From positions 1,310,501-1,374,500 of the forward strand of contig NZ_CM001240.1 of assembly GCF_000230835.1 (NCBI RefSeq): a DNA stretch of 64,000 bases, given 5' to 3'. The notes under the pieces were generated by a model. That model had not been told where the DNA came from and did not search any database. It saw only the letters and a list, made by a program, of their open reading frames with translations. Shown in pieces: positions 36,054-45,885 of the stretch (within the stretch, counting starts at the first letter, position 1; each line of letters opens with the position of its first letter). The position numbers were made by a program, and so were the translations under genes. Source of the stretch: Clostridium sp. DL-VIII (GTDB lineage Bacteria > Bacillota > Clostridia > Clostridiales > Clostridiaceae).

Positions 36054-38045
36054 ATGAGTAGAGAGTTAGATAAATTATCTATTAATGCAATAAGAGTATT
36101 ATCAGCAGATGCGATAGAAAAATCAAAATCAGGACATCCAGGACTGCCACTTGGAGCTGCTACAATGGCGTATACTTTGTGGACAAAGATGAATCATAAT
36201 GGAAAGAATCCGAGTTGGGATAACAGAGATAGATTTGTATTATCTGCAGGACATGGTTCAATGCTTGAATATTCATTATTACACTTATTTGGATATGGAC
36301 TTACAGTTGAGGATTTAAAGAACTTTAGACAAATAGGAAGTTTAACACCAGGGCATCCTGAATACGGCCACACTAAAGGTGTTGAAATTACAACAGGACC
36401 ACTTGGACAAGGTATATGTAATGCAGTGGGAATGGCTATTGCAGAAGCACACTTAGCAGAAAAATTCAATAAGCCAGATTATAAGGTAGTTGACCATTAT
36501 TCATATGCAATAGTTGGTGATGGATGTCTTATGGAAGGAATTTCAGGAGAAGCATCATCACTTGCTGGAACCTTAGGTCTTGGAAAATTAATCGTATTAT
36601 ATGATTCAAACAACATCTCAATTGAAGGAAATACAGATATAGCATTTAGAGAAGATGTAGGAAAGAGATACGAAGCTTATGGCTGGCAAGTATTAAAAGT
36701 AGCAGATGGAAATGATATAGATTCTATAGAAGCTGCAATAGAAGAAGCAAAAGCAGAAACAGCTAAACCATCAATTATAATAGTTAAAAACCAAATAGGA
36801 TTTGGATGTCCTGCAAAACAAGGTAAAGCTTCAGCTCATGGAGAACCTTTAGGTGCTGATAATGTAAAAGCTATGAAGGAAAACTTAGGCTGGAAGGCTG
36901 AGCCAGCATTTTACGTACCAGACGAAGTGTATACAAATATGAATGAGCACATAGAAAAAGGTATGACTAAAGAAACAGTATGGAATAACTTATTTAAGGA
37001 ATATGAAAAAGCTTATCCAGAACTAGCAAAAGAATATGGAATTTGGATGAGTGGAGAAATCGATAAGGAAAGCTTATTAAATAATGAAGAACTTTGGAGC
37101 TTTGATAAAGAAATGGCTACAAGACAATCTTCAGGAATAATGATAAATAGATTAGCTAAATTAATTCCAAACCTTATAGGAGGTTCAGCAGATTTAGCAC
37201 CATCAAATAAGACTCATATGGATGGTCGTAGCGACTTCTCAGCAGAAGACAGAAGTGGATCAAATCTTCATTTTGGAGTTAGAGAACATGCGATGGCAGC
37301 TATAACTAACGGTATGTATGCTCATGGCGGACTTAAGGTATTCTGCGCAACATTCTTTGTATTCAGTGATTACATGAAGGGTGCTATGAGATTATCAGCT
37401 CTTATGAAACTTCCAGTAACTTATGTATTAACTCATGATAGTATTGGAGTAGGAGAAGATGGACCAACTCATGAACCTATTGAACAGTTAGCAGCACTAA
37501 GAAGTATGCCAAACATGACAGTATTTAGACCAGCTGACTCAAAGGAAACAGCAGCAGCTTGGTATTATGCTGTAACTAATGGAACTACACCAACATCATT
37601 AGTATTAACAAGACAAAACTTACCGCTATATGATGGATGCCCAAAGAGAGCCTTAAAGGGTGGATATATTCTTAAAGATTCTAAGAAAGAAACACCAGAT
37701 GTACTATTAATGGCATCAGGTTCAGAAGTAGAATTAATCTTTAAGGCAGCAGAAGAACTCTCAGCTAAAGGAATCGATGCAAGAGTAATAAGCATGCCAA
37801 GTTTTGAGCTATTTGATGCTCAAGAGGAAAGCTATAAAGAGTCTGTAATGCCAAAAGCAGTAAGAGCAAGAGTTGCAGTAGAAGCATTAACAAGCTTTGG
37901 ATGGCATAAATATGTAGGACTTGATGGAGAAGTTATTTCTCTAGATACTTTTGGAGCTTCAGGTAAAGCCGAAGAATTATTTAAAATGTTTGGCTTTACT
38001 GTAGAGAATGTGGTTGAAAGAACAATTAAAGTTGTTTCAAAATAA
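36054..38045 (+). CDS. tkt: Transketolase
   Basis: This thiamine-diphosphate enzyme transfers two-carbon units between pentose and triose/hexose phosphates. The full-length 663-residue protein has [48 protein letters not shown], the ThDP motif [14 protein letters not shown]...[25 protein letters not shown], and [18 protein letters not shown] 36054 follows TGAGGAGA; ATG 36042 precedes that site and is less likely. With transaldolase it links AraD's product to glycolysis. No AraR box is seen at this gene. Confidence 0.96.
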   Translation: MSRELDKLSINAIRVLSADAIEKSKSGHPGLPLGAATMAYTLWTKMNHNGKNPSWDNRDRFVLSAGHGSMLEYSLLHLFGYGLTVEDLKNFRQIGSLTPGHPEYGHTKGVEITTGPLGQGICNAVGMAIAEAHLAEKFNKPDYKVVDHYSYAIVGDGCLMEGISGEASSLAGTLGLGKLIVLYDSNNISIEGNTDIAFREDVGKRYEAYGWQVLKVADGNDIDSIEAAIEEAKAETAKPSIIIVKNQIGFGCPAKQGKASAHGEPLGADNVKAMKENLGWKAEPAFYVPDEVYTNMNEHIEKGMTKETVWNNLFKEYEKAYPELAKEYGIWMSGEIDKESLLNNEELWSFDKEMATRQSSGIMINRLAKLIPNLIGGSADLAPSNKTHMDGRSDFSAEDRSGSNLHFGVREHAMAAITNGMYAHGGLKVFCATFFVFSDYMKGAMRLSALMKLPVTYVLTHDSIGVGEDGPTHEPIEQLAALRSMPNMTVFRPADSKETAAAWYYAVTNGTTPTSLVLTRQNLPLYDGCPKRALKGGYILKDSKKETPDVLLMASGSEVELIFKAAEELSAKGIDARVISMPSFELFDAQEESYKESVMPKAVRARVAVEALTSFGWHKYVGLDGEVISLDTFGASGKAEELFKMFGFTVENVVERTIKVVSK

Positions 38046-38688
38046 TTAATACTTTATCTATAAAATATTAGAATTAATAGGCTTCCTTTGAAAAAATAAA
38101 ATTTATAAAAAGATATGTATAAAGATGTGTGTAATAAAAAGAGTAGCTTATTAATATAAATTATCTTAAAAAATTAAATATATAAGGAAGGATGATTAAT
38201 TGATAATTGAAAAAGAATGAAAATAATATGGATTAGGCATATATAGAAAGTAATATAATAAGATAATTTATCTGATGTCTGACCACTGAAAAAAACTAAA
38301 TACAAGGAATGGTGGCAGACACTGGGTAAGTTACTCTTAATATTAAGCTGATTTACATACCATGTTTTATAATAAAGTGGAATTTAATAGTAACATATCA
38401 ATATTTTTATGAGCGTATAAATAACTAATATAAAAAAATATTGTGTGTTAATGATATTTATAGCTAGATAATATATAAAATGATTCATGTATGCACAAGA
38501 TGCGGGGCAATCCCCTAGAATGAATTGAATATGTTAGAATTACTAAATTCTTTCAGAAAAGAATTCTATTCGTATTAGTTTTGAAATTTATTATGAAGTA
38601 CTAGAAACACGCGGTTTATGGATAAATAAAAAACTGAAAAATGTATATAACAAAAAAGACCAGGCGAGGATTTTTGGCTCTTTTTGTA
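38046..38688 (+). other. Long non-coding region between tkt and araK
   Basis: No gene is supported. It holds a possible structured motif (38264-38353), a GGGG-CAAT-CCCC hairpin (38504-38515), a hairpin AATTCTTT/AAAGAATT (38546-38565) and an imperfect terminator-like hairpin running into TTTTTG (38651-38686), just upstream of the araK promoter. The hairpins could belong to an unrecognised small transcript. Confidence 0.5.
38264..38353 (+). ncRNA. Possible structured motif related to the hydG-operon leader
   Basis: Begins TAATTTATCTGATG like 43623-43636. A stem GTCTGaCCAC/GTGGCAGAC (38277-38286 with 38312-38320) follows, then TAAGTT, a CTTAATATTAAG hairpin (38336-38347) and GATT. The order of elements matches the copy at 43623-43728, with different stem bases. 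Only two copies are visible, so support is limited. Confidence 0.35.
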
Positions 38689-38743
38689 TTGACATGTACG
38701 TACAAATGTGATATATTTGTTTTAGGTTAACCGTTTACTATTA
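38689..38743 (+). promoter_or_regulatory. araK promoter with AraR operator and weak cre-like site
   Basis: TTGACA (38689-38694), a 17-bp spacer and TATATT (38712-38717) form a strong sigma-A promoter. A perfect TGTACGTACA (38695-38704) fills the spacer next to the -35. TTAACCGTTTAC, about 10 bp after the predicted start point (38731-38742), is a weak cre-like sequence. Confidence 0.75.
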
Positions 38744-38788
38744 TTTTAAGGAAATAGTTTGTGATTATTTTGAGGGGAGGTCTTTTAT

Positions 38789-40396
38789 ATGACTATAAAG
38801 GAGAAAAGAATAGAAGAAATTCAAAATGGTAAGACATCATTAGGAATAGAATTTGGTTCTACGCGTATTAAGGCGGTTCTTATTGGAAACGATTTTTCAC
38901 CATTAGCTAGCGGAAGCTTCGAATGGGAGGCAAGCCTAGAGGATGGGATTTGGACATATTCACTAGAAGAAATCTGGAGTGGTCTTCAGTACAGTTATCA
39001 AAAACTTTTTGCCGACGTAAAAGAAAAATATGGAGTTACGCTTTCAAAAATTGGTTCGATCGGTTTTTCGGCAATGATGCATGGATATATGGCTTTTGAT
39101 AAACAAGGAAATCTTCTTGTTCCTTTTAGGACTTGGCGTAATACGATGACAGAAGAAGCAGCAGGAAAGTTAACAGAATTGTTTAAGTTCAATATTCCTG
39201 AAAGGTGGAGCATAGCACATTTATATCAGGCTATTCTTAATGATGAGCCTCATATTGAAAAGTTGGATTTTCTAACTACATTAGCTGGATATATTCATTG
39301 GCAATTGACAGGTGAAAAGGTTTTAGGTATTGGTGATGCATCAGGAATGTTCCCAATTGATATGAATACACATAATTATGATAACGATATGTTGAAAACA
39401 TTTAACAATTTATCAGAAGTTACAAAACATTCAATAGATGTAGAAAAGCTTTTACCTAAAGTATTATTAGCAGGAGAACATGCAGGTATATTAACTCCAG
39501 AAGGAGCAAAAAAACTTGATGTGAGTGGAAATCTTGAAAGTGGAATACCGATATGTCCACCAGAAGGAGATGCTGGCACAGGAATGGTTGCAACAAATTC
39601 AGTTGCACAGCGTACAGGAAACCTTTCAGCAGGTACATCGATTTTCGCTATGGTTGTACTTGAAAAACCACTTGCTAATGTGCATACAGAGATTGATTTA
39701 GTAACTACACCATCAGGAGATTTGGTTGGGATGGTTCATGCTAATAATGGTTACTCTGATATAGAAGCATGGGTTAATATATTTAAACAATTTACTGAGG
39801 CGATAAATGTAAATATTCCAATAGATCTTCTTTATATGGGACTATATAGCCAAGCGCTTTTGGGTGATCCAGATTGTGGAGGAGTTCTTGCATATAATTA
39901 TTTCGCAGGTGAAAATATTACTGGTGTTTCGGAAGGAAGACCTTTGATAGTAAGGAAGCCAAAAAGTAATTTTAGCTTGCCAAATCTTATGAAAGCACAT
40001 CTTTTTACTTCTTTAGGTGCATTGAAAATAGGAATGGATATTTTATTAAAGGACGAGGGAGTAAAATTGGATAAATTACTTGGGCATGGAGGATTATTTA
40101 AGACACCTATTGTTGGACAAGAAGCTGTTGCAGCTGCAGTAAATACGTCAGTATCTGTTATGAAAACAGCAGGAGAAGGTGGCGCTTGGGGAATTGCATT
40201 ATTGGCTAGTTATCTGAAAGAGAAGGAGAATCACTCTATATCATTACCAGAGTTTTTATCAAAAAGAGTATTTGCTGGTTACGTAGCTGAAGAAGTAAAA
40301 CCTGAACAAAAGGATGTAGATGGTTTTGAACAATTTATGAAGCGTTATAAAAAAGGAATTCCTATTGAGCAAGCAGCAGTAGATTACTTGATTTAA
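38789..40396 (+). CDS. araK: FGGY-family carbohydrate kinase, probable clostridial L-ribulokinase AraK
   Basis: This 535-residue FGGY kinase has the N-terminal phosphate motif [28 protein letters not shown], a [25 protein letters not shown] block and the C-terminal [15 protein letters not shown] adenosine motif. It is not the classical AraB type. In C. acetobutylicum a ribulokinase that is not orthologous to AraB and was first annotated as xylulose kinase (AraK) fills this step; length, kinase type and the AraR operator directly at this promoter support the same role here. Xylulokinase-like activity remains possible. GGGGAGG precedes the ATG. Confidence 0.8.
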   Translation: MTIKEKRIEEIQNGKTSLGIEFGSTRIKAVLIGNDFSPLASGSFEWEASLEDGIWTYSLEEIWSGLQYSYQKLFADVKEKYGVTLSKIGSIGFSAMMHGYMAFDKQGNLLVPFRTWRNTMTEEAAGKLTELFKFNIPERWSIAHLYQAILNDEPHIEKLDFLTTLAGYIHWQLTGEKVLGIGDASGMFPIDMNTHNYDNDMLKTFNNLSEVTKHSIDVEKLLPKVLLAGEHAGILTPEGAKKLDVSGNLESGIPICPPEGDAGTGMVATNSVAQRTGNLSAGTSIFAMVVLEKPLANVHTEIDLVTTPSGDLVGMVHANNGYSDIEAWVNIFKQFTEAINVNIPIDLLYMGLYSQALLGDPDCGGVLAYNYFAGENITGVSEGRPLIVRKPKSNFSLPNLMKAHLFTSLGALKIGMDILLKDEGVKLDKLLGHGGLFKTPIVGQEAVAAAVNTSVSVMKTAGEGGAWGIALLASYLKEKENHSISLPEFLSKRVFAGYVAEEVKPEQKDVDGFEQFMKRYKKGIPIEQAAVDYLI

Positions 40397-40447
40397 GTAT
40401 GAAAGTTGAAATTACTTAAGAAATTAAAGGGTATTTTTATAGAATAT

Positions 40448-40463
40448 AAGTAAACGTAAACAG
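40448..40463 (+). promoter_or_regulatory. Candidate cre site upstream of the MFS sugar transporter
   Basis: AAGTAAACGTAAACAG fits the cre consensus apart from the second base and the last one. It lies about 215 bp before the start codon, between araK and the transporter. Confidence 0.35.
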
Positions 40464-40676
40464 AAATATATATTTCCGAATGTAGATTGGCCAATATGAA
40501 GCAGTTTCAATCTTATAGTTGTAGCAATATAAATAATTTAAACCTAATTTGCATTCATTTGTAGCAATTTCTATTTTAACACAACAGTATATTTCTAATT
40601 CAATAATCTCTTGAATTAGAAAATGAGAGTTTACCTGAATAAATATTATAAACCAATGTTAAGGAGGAAGATTACA

Positions 40677-42047
40677 ATGAAGAGAAAAATATCACCAGCA
40701 CTAATTTACTTTTTTGGAGCTTTTGGAGGGTTTATGTTTGGGTATGATATCGGGATAATTAACGGTGCTTTACCTGGAATTAAGACAACATGGAATATTG
40801 ATCCATGGTTAGAAGGGTTAATTACTTCCGGATTATTTGCAGGAGCTATGATTGGAGCTTCGCTAATGGCTTCATTAGCAGATCGCTTTGGTCGCCGTAA
40901 GATGATTATGTGGAGTGCAATTGTATTTGCAATTGGTGCCATAGGTTCTGGTATTTCTAATAGTACAAGTTTTTTGATTGCTTCCCGTATTGTTTTAGGA
41001 GTAGCTGTAGGAGGAGCTTCAGCTTTGGTTCCAATGTATATGGGAGAAATTAGTCCTGCTGAGACACGTGGAAAGCTATCTGGTTTAAATCAGTTAATGA
41101 TAACTGTAGGAATGCTTATTGCATATGGTGTAAATTATGCATTTGTACATGTATTTGAGGGATGGAGATGGATGCTTGGTGGTGCCATGGTTCCAGCTGC
41201 GATATTATTATTCGGAGCTTTCTTATTACCAGAATCACCACGATTCTTGGTTAGAATTGGTAAAAACGAATTAGCACGACAAGTATTACTAGCATTACGT
41301 TCTTCTGAGGAAGCAGAAAGTGAATATAAGGAAATTATTAATGTAAACCACTCTGATTCAGGTTCATTTAAAGATTTGTTTGGAAAAAGAGCTCTACCTG
41401 CCGTAGTTGCAGGCTGTGGTTTAACACTATTACAACAAATTCAAGGAGCTAATACAATTTTTTATTACTCATCACAAATTTTAGAGAAGGTTTTTGGTTC
41501 ATCAATAGCTGGAGTTATCAGCACAGTTGGTATTGGTATTGTATTTGTATTAGCAACAATTGTAACTCTACTAATTGTAGATAAATTCAAACGCCGTAGT
41601 TTATTCATGTCAGGATCTATTGGTATGGGAACATGTTTATTATTGGTAGGATTAATTTATCCTGCGGCACAAAGCAATCATGCATGGGCAACTTGGACTG
41701 TATTTTTCTTCATCTGCTTATATGTTATATTTTATGCATACTCTTGGGCTGCTGTTACTTGGATTGTAGTTGGAGAATTATTTCCAAGTCATGTTAGAGG
41801 ACTTGCAACTGGAATTGCGTCAACAGTTAATTGGTTCGGAAATATTTTAGTAGCACTATTCTTCCCAATATTGCTTGAGACAGTGGGATTGTCTGTAATA
41901 TTCTTTGGTTTTGCTGCAATTTGCGTAATAGGATTTTTATTTGCAAAATATGTCCTTTATGAAACAAAAGGAAAATCATTGGAAGAAATTGAAAAGTACC
42001 TATATGATCGTTCTATTGGAAAAGTTGTTGGGTTAATGGAATCTTAA
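40677..42047 (+). CDS. MFS sugar:proton symporter (AraE/XylE-like)
   Basis: This 456-residue integral membrane protein has 12 predicted TM helices and the sugar porter signatures: FGYDIGIINGALP in TM1, DRFGRRK after TM2, VPMYMGEISPAETRGKLSGLNQ, PESPRFLVRIGK, QQIQGANTIFYYS in TM7, and a C-terminal GELFPSHVRGLATGIAS then ETKGKSLEEIE. AAGGAGGA at 40661-40668 fixes ATG 40677 over the earlier ATG 40623. Following araK it most likely brings in L-arabinose or another pentose; no AraR box is seen immediately upstream. Confidence 0.9.
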   Translation: MKRKISPALIYFFGAFGGFMFGYDIGIINGALPGIKTTWNIDPWLEGLITSGLFAGAMIGASLMASLADRFGRRKMIMWSAIVFAIGAIGSGISNSTSFLIASRIVLGVAVGGASALVPMYMGEISPAETRGKLSGLNQLMITVGMLIAYGVNYAFVHVFEGWRWMLGGAMVPAAILLFGAFLLPESPRFLVRIGKNELARQVLLALRSSEEAESEYKEIINVNHSDSGSFKDLFGKRALPAVVAGCGLTLLQQIQGANTIFYYSSQILEKVFGSSIAGVISTVGIGIVFVLATIVTLLIVDKFKRRSLFMSGSIGMGTCLLLVGLIYPAAQSNHAWATWTVFFFICLYVIFYAYSWAAVTWIVVGELFPSHVRGLATGIASTVNWFGNILVALFFPILLETVGLSVIFFGFAAICVIGFLFAKYVLYETKGKSLEEIEKYLYDRSIGKVVGLMES

Positions 42048-42173
42048 ATAATATGTAGGTATACGAATTGCAGAACATTGAAATAATTTATTTCAATCTT
42101 TTGGATAAATATTGATACATTTTTATAATAAATATTCTTATTAGGTTTTATAATTTAAGAATTGCATATAGAT

Positions 42174-42219
42174 AAAACTCCAATATATTCTAGTAGTAGA
42201 ATTTATATTGGAGTTTTTC
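42174..42219 (+). terminator. Terminator after the MFS transporter
   Basis: AAAACTCCAATATA (42174-42187) pairs with TATATTGGAGTTTT (42204-42217) before a T run. The remaining 290 bp to degV hold only an 11-codon frame after AAAGGAAA (ATG 42284), which I do not trust, and promoter sequence. Confidence 0.85.
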
Positions 42220-42512
42220 TTTTTCTACATCTTAAATAGAGTTAGCTTAAATGGAAACAATTAAGAAAGGAAAATGTAGTAAAATGAATAAAAGCCATAA
42301 AGAACTAAGAAAAAACTGAAATTATATAAAGCAACTTAAATAAATAGCCTAAGAAATTTATTACTTAGTTAGATATTGCTTATGGAAGTAAATATAAAAA
42401 AAACTGTTAATGATAGCAAAATTAATATATAATTAGGTGAAAGTATAAACTAAATAATAAAAAACTTAATATTTATATAGATTAGAATTGAATGAAAAGA
42501 TGGGTGAATATA

Positions 42513-43346
42513 ATGGAAGCTAGAATAATAGTGGACAGTTGTGTAGATTTTAATTATGAAGTCTTCGGAAATGAAGAGTATATGGAAAGAATACCCTTTA
42601 AAATTATAATTGATGATGAGGAAATAATTGATAAAGATTTAGATAGAACTGTACTGCTTGAAAAAATGAAAAATAGTAAAAATAAAATAGGAACTGCTTG
42701 TCCATCACCGAATGATTTTCTAGAAGCGTTAAAAAAATCTAAAGACAATTTTATTGTTACTATTTCGGGAAAACTTAGCGGCTCATACAACAGTGCTATT
42801 TTAGCTAAAGAAATGTTATTAGAGGAATTTCCAGAGAGCTTTGTGCATGTTTTTGATTGTAAAACAGCGGTTTCAGGGGCTGATTTAGTTGTTTTAAAAA
42901 TAAAACAATTGATTGAAGAAAAAGTTCAAAATAAGCGCATTGTAGAAGAGGTCACAGAGTATATACATGGTATGAAAACGTTGTTTGTATTAGAAAAGTT
43001 AGATAATTTGGTCAAGAATGGAAGGATAAGCAGCATGAAAGCTTTAATGGGTTCATTACTGCAAGTTATTCCAATTATGACTGCTTTAGATGGAGAAATT
43101 ACTCTTAAAGAACAGGTAAGAGGAAAGAAAAAGGCTTTTAATAGACTGGTTGATATGATTGGTGAAGAAAGTATAGATTTTAAAAATAAAATTCTCGGAA
43201 TAGGGCATATAAACGCAAAGGAAAAGGCAGAGAAACTTAAGGAAGCAATAAAGAGTAAATACAATTTCAAAGATATTATTGTTTTTGAAGGTGGAGGTTT
43301 AAGTACAGTCTATGCTGATGATGGAGGAATTGTAATCTGCTATTAA
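42513..43346 (+). CDS. DegV family fatty-acid-binding protein
   Basis: This 277-residue EDD-fold protein of the DegV family binds fatty acids for the FakA/FakB kinase or related lipid handling. Motifs: RIIVDSCVDF at the N terminus, GTACPSPNDFLEAL, ISGKLSGSYNSAILA, DCKTAVSGADLVV, LDNLVKNGRISSMKALMGSLLQVIPIM and GGGLSTVYADDG near the end. ATG 42513 is preferred over 42492 from the family start and the GGGTGA at 42501-42506. The gene stands alone before a terminator. Confidence 0.9.
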   Translation: MEARIIVDSCVDFNYEVFGNEEYMERIPFKIIIDDEEIIDKDLDRTVLLEKMKNSKNKIGTACPSPNDFLEALKKSKDNFIVTISGKLSGSYNSAILAKEMLLEEFPESFVHVFDCKTAVSGADLVVLKIKQLIEEKVQNKRIVEEVTEYIHGMKTLFVLEKLDNLVKNGRISSMKALMGSLLQVIPIMTALDGEITLKEQVRGKKKAFNRLVDMIGEESIDFKNKILGIGHINAKEKAEKLKEAIKSKYNFKDIIVFEGGGLSTVYADDGGIVICY

Positions 43347-43382
43347 TCATAGGAGAACATTTCTACAATAGATATATATGGT

Positions 43383-43420
43383 ATCCTTGTGCCTTTTTTG
43401 GCACAAGGATTTATTTTTTC
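43383..43420 (+). terminator. Terminator after degV (first copy of a duplicated hairpin)
   Basis: ATCCTTGTGCC pairs with GGCACAAGGAT and TTTATTTTTTC follows. The same 38-nt stretch recurs at 43578-43615 with two differences. Confidence 0.9.
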
Positions 43421-43425
43421 AAAGC

Positions 43426-43615
43426 TTGATATAAACAATATTTGTGTTAAAATAAAATTGTAGTCTGACTTTAATGGGAAGCCAAAGAAGAAAGACTTCT
43501 AAATGGTAATCGTTCTGAGATACATGAGGGTTCGGCCCAAATGGCAAGGCGGTATTATAGATATAGAGATATATGCTATCCTTGCGTCTTTTTTGGCACA
43601 AGGATTTATTTTTTC
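43426..43615 (+). ncRNA. Candidate small RNA with its own promoter and terminator
   Basis: TTGATA (43426-43431), a 16-bp spacer and TAAAAT (43448-43453) would start a transcript at about 43460. It would run about 155 nt to the terminator copy at 43578-43615. The body is richer in G and C than its surroundings and contains a hairpin AGAAG-AAAGA-CTTCT near 43490 and GGGTTCGGCCC near 43530. No plus-strand frame is convincing. I cannot assign it to a known RNA class. Confidence 0.45.
43578..43615 (+). terminator. Second copy of the duplicated terminator
   Basis: 36 of 38 bases match 43383-43420; both differences fall in the left arm and weaken the stem (a C-A mismatch and a G-U pair), but TTTATTTTTTC is kept. 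Confidence 0.7.
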
Positions 43616-43622
43616 TATAGCA

Positions 43623-43728
43623 TAATTTATCTGATGCTTAGCAACTGTAACACTCCCATCTTATATCAAAGTGGTAGATAACAGTGGCGCGGCCCTAGAT
43701 AAGTTCAACTAACTTTCAGTTGGAGATT
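43623..43728 (+). ncRNA. Candidate structured leader of the hydrogenase-maturation operon
   Basis: Starting TAATTTATCTGATG, it has an irregular stem GCaACTGT/ACAGTgGC enclosing ATCT/AGAT, then TAAGTT, a CAACT-AACTTTC-AGTTG hairpin (43706-43722) and GGAG-ATTAAAA-CTCC. It ends about 75 nt before the regulator gene. The same order of elements, with other stem bases, is found at 38264-38353. Confidence 0.4.
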
Positions 43729-43801
43729 AAAACTCCCTCTGAAGCCAAGTTTCACTTTATATGAAAAGATAGGTAATTTCTTCTTGAAAGGGATAAAAGA
43801 T

Positions 43802-44053
43802 ATGGAAACAAGAATTGCATTGATAGGAATTATAGTGGAAGATATGAATTCAACAGACAAACTTAATAGCATCTTACATGAATATTCACAGTATATGGTT
43901 GGAAGAATGGGCATACCTTACCGTCAAAAAAATGTCGGTATAATAAGCGTAGTTATAGATGCCACAAATGATATTATAAGTTCATTGTCAGGTAAGCTTG
44001 GTATGATTGAAGGCATAAGTGTAAAAACAATGTATTCTAAAACTGCAAAATAA
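43802..44053 (+). CDS. Iron-only hydrogenase system regulator, TM1266 family
   Basis: This 83-residue ACT/NikR-like small protein (RIALIGIIVEDMNSTDKLNSIL, YSQYMVGRMGIPYR, ISVVIDATNDIISSLSGKLG, SVKTMYSK) belongs to the putative regulators found beside hydrogenase maturation genes. It has no DNA-binding domain of its own, so its mode of action is unknown. AAAGGGA at 43788 supports ATG 43802. It precedes hydG by 89 bp. Confidence 0.88.
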   Translation: METRIALIGIIVEDMNSTDKLNSILHEYSQYMVGRMGIPYRQKNVGIISVVIDATNDIISSLSGKLGMIEGISVKTMYSKTAK

Positions 44054-44142
44054 AACTGTTTTTGCCCAAATTGAATCATAAAATTTTAAATCAGAGCGTG
44101 TTACACAACAAAAAATTCAATTAAAGAAAGAAGCGTTGATTG

Positions 44143-45561
44143 ATGTATAATGTTAAATCAAAAGTAGCAACAGAATTTATCGATGAAGAAGAGATATTAG
44201 AAAGTCTCGAGTATGCAAAGAAAAATAAGAATAATAGAGAACTTATTAATCAAATTTTAGAAAAAGCTAAAGATTGCAAAGGGCTTTCCCATAGAGAAGC
44301 GATAGTTTTACTTGAATGTGAATTAGAAGATGAAAATGAAAAAATGTACAAGTTAGCTAAAGAAATTAAGCAGAAATTTTACGGGAATAGAATAGTAATG
44401 TTTGCACCATTATATCTTTCTAATTATTGTGTTAATGGATGTACTTATTGTCCATATCATTATAAAAATAAACATATAGCAAGAAAAAAACTTACTCAAG
44501 AGGATATTAAAAGAGAAGTTATTGCACTCCAAGACATGGGGCACAAGAGACTCGCTCTAGAAACTGGGGAAGATCCAGTAAATAATCCAATTGAATACGT
44601 ACTAGAAAGTATAAAGACAATTTATAGCATAAAGCATAAAAATGGCGCTATTAGAAGAGCTAATGTGAATATTGCAGCTACTACTGTTGATAATTATAGA
44701 AAACTAAAGGAAGCAGGAATAGGAACATATATATTATTCCAAGAAACATATAATAAAAAAGCATATGAAGAACTTCATCCAACAGGACCAAAACACGACT
44801 ATGCTTACCATACAGAAGCTATGGACAGAGCTATGGAAGGCGGAATTGATGATGTTGGAATGGGAGTATTATTTGGATTGAATATGTACAAATATGATTT
44901 TGTTGGACTTCTTATGCATGCAGAACATTTAGAAGCAGCAATGGGAGTTGGACCACATACAATAAGTGTACCAAGAATAAGACCAGCTGATGATATTAAT
45001 CCGGAAGAATTTAGTAATGCAATTTCAGATGATATATTTGCAAAGATAGTTGCAGTGCTTAGAATTTCAGTTCCATATACAGGTCTTATTGTTTCAACAA
45101 GAGAATCTCAAAAATCAAGAGAGAAGGTACTTGAACTTGGAGTTTCTCAAATAAGTGGAGGATCATCCACAAGTGTTGGAGGATATGCAGAAAGAGAAAA
45201 AGAAGAAGACAATTCAGCACAATTTGATGTAAGTGATAATAGAACTTTAGATGAGATCGTAAACTGGTTACTTGAAAGGGGACACATACCAAGTTTCTGT
45301 ACTGCATGTTATAGAGAAGGAAGAACTGGAGATAGATTTATGAGCCTTGTTAAGTCCGGACAGATAGCAAATTGCTGTCAGCCTAATGCTCTTATGACTT
45401 TAAAAGAATATTTAGAAGACTATGCATCTGCTGACACAAAAGAAAAAGGCGAAGAAGCAATCAAAAATGAAATTCCAAGAATACCTAATGAAAAAGTGAG
45501 AAAAGTTGTATTAGAACATCTTGAAGATTTACATGAAGGAAAACGTGATTTTAGATTCTAA
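44143..45561 (+). CDS. hydG: [FeFe] hydrogenase H-cluster radical SAM maturase HydG
   Basis: HydG cleaves tyrosine to make the CO and CN ligands of the hydrogenase H-cluster. The 472-residue protein has the radical SAM motif C96-x3-C100-x2-C103 (YCVNGCTYC), ETGEDPVNNP, YHTEAMDRAMEGGIDDVGMGVLFGL, GGSSTSVGGY and the C-terminal auxiliary cluster CTACYREGRTGD...ANCC. The length is normal. The start is ATG 44143, with only a weak AAAGAAAGAAG ribosome site. It is paired with the TM1266-type regulator; HydE and HydF are not in the window. A terminator follows. Confidence 0.96.
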   Translation: MYNVKSKVATEFIDEEEILESLEYAKKNKNNRELINQILEKAKDCKGLSHREAIVLLECELEDENEKMYKLAKEIKQKFYGNRIVMFAPLYLSNYCVNGCTYCPYHYKNKHIARKKLTQEDIKREVIALQDMGHKRLALETGEDPVNNPIEYVLESIKTIYSIKHKNGAIRRANVNIAATTVDNYRKLKEAGIGTYILFQETYNKKAYEELHPTGPKHDYAYHTEAMDRAMEGGIDDVGMGVLFGLNMYKYDFVGLLMHAEHLEAAMGVGPHTISVPRIRPADDINPEEFSNAISDDIFAKIVAVLRISVPYTGLIVSTRESQKSREKVLELGVSQISGGSSTSVGGYAEREKEEDNSAQFDVSDNRTLDEIVNWLLERGHIPSFCTACYREGRTGDRFMSLVKSGQIANCCQPNALMTLKEYLEDYASADTKEKGEEAIKNEIPRIPNEKVRKVVLEHLEDLHEGKRDFRF

Positions 45562-45574
45562 TCGATAATTAATT

Positions 45575-45616
45575 GACTTATCCAAAGCATATATTTTGCA
45601 AGGATAAGTCTATTTT
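45575..45616 (+). terminator. Terminator after hydG
   Basis: GACTTATCC (45575-45583) pairs with GGATAAGTC (45602-45610), followed by TATTTTTATTT. Confidence 0.8.
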
Positions 45617-45696
45617 TATTTGTACGAAACTATAGATTCTCTAAGGTTAAGAAAATTCATGTAATGAAATTGATAGCATTTTAGAAAATATTTCCT

Positions 45697-45779
45697 AAGA
45701 ATTTCGATAATTTTGTGAAGAATTTCATATGGAGATTAAATTATAAAGCCTATATAATTAGGAATGTAAACGAGTAACA
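45697..45779 (+). promoter_or_regulatory. Predicted mglB promoter with direct repeats and cre-like site
   Basis: Direct repeats AAGAATTTC at 45697-45705 and 45718-45726 (21 bp apart, two turns) precede TATAAT at 45753-45758 with no good -35. ATGTAAACGAG follows at 45764, six bases after the -10. The ytfQ promoter has the same order and the sequence ATGAAAACGAG at the same place. The repeats are a candidate site for the YesN at 50.3 kb. Confidence 0.55.
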
Positions 45780-45885
45780 AAAAACAAATCTTTATTCTAA
45801 GGCATATAAAGAAATAATAGATAAAGATGTTATATCTATCTTTTGATTGTGCCGAAGTATACTTAAAGAATGTGGAGGGGTATAA

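Noticed and set aside
38481..38570. Riboswitch in the araK leader (GGGG-CAAT-CCCC region)
   Set aside because: The araK promoter (38689-38717) lies downstream of these hairpins, so they are not in the araK transcript.
43419..43601. 60-codon minus-strand open frame in the degV-hydG gap
   Set aside because: It reads through terminator copies on the opposite strand and has no credible start signal; the plus-strand promoter/terminator layout explains the region better.
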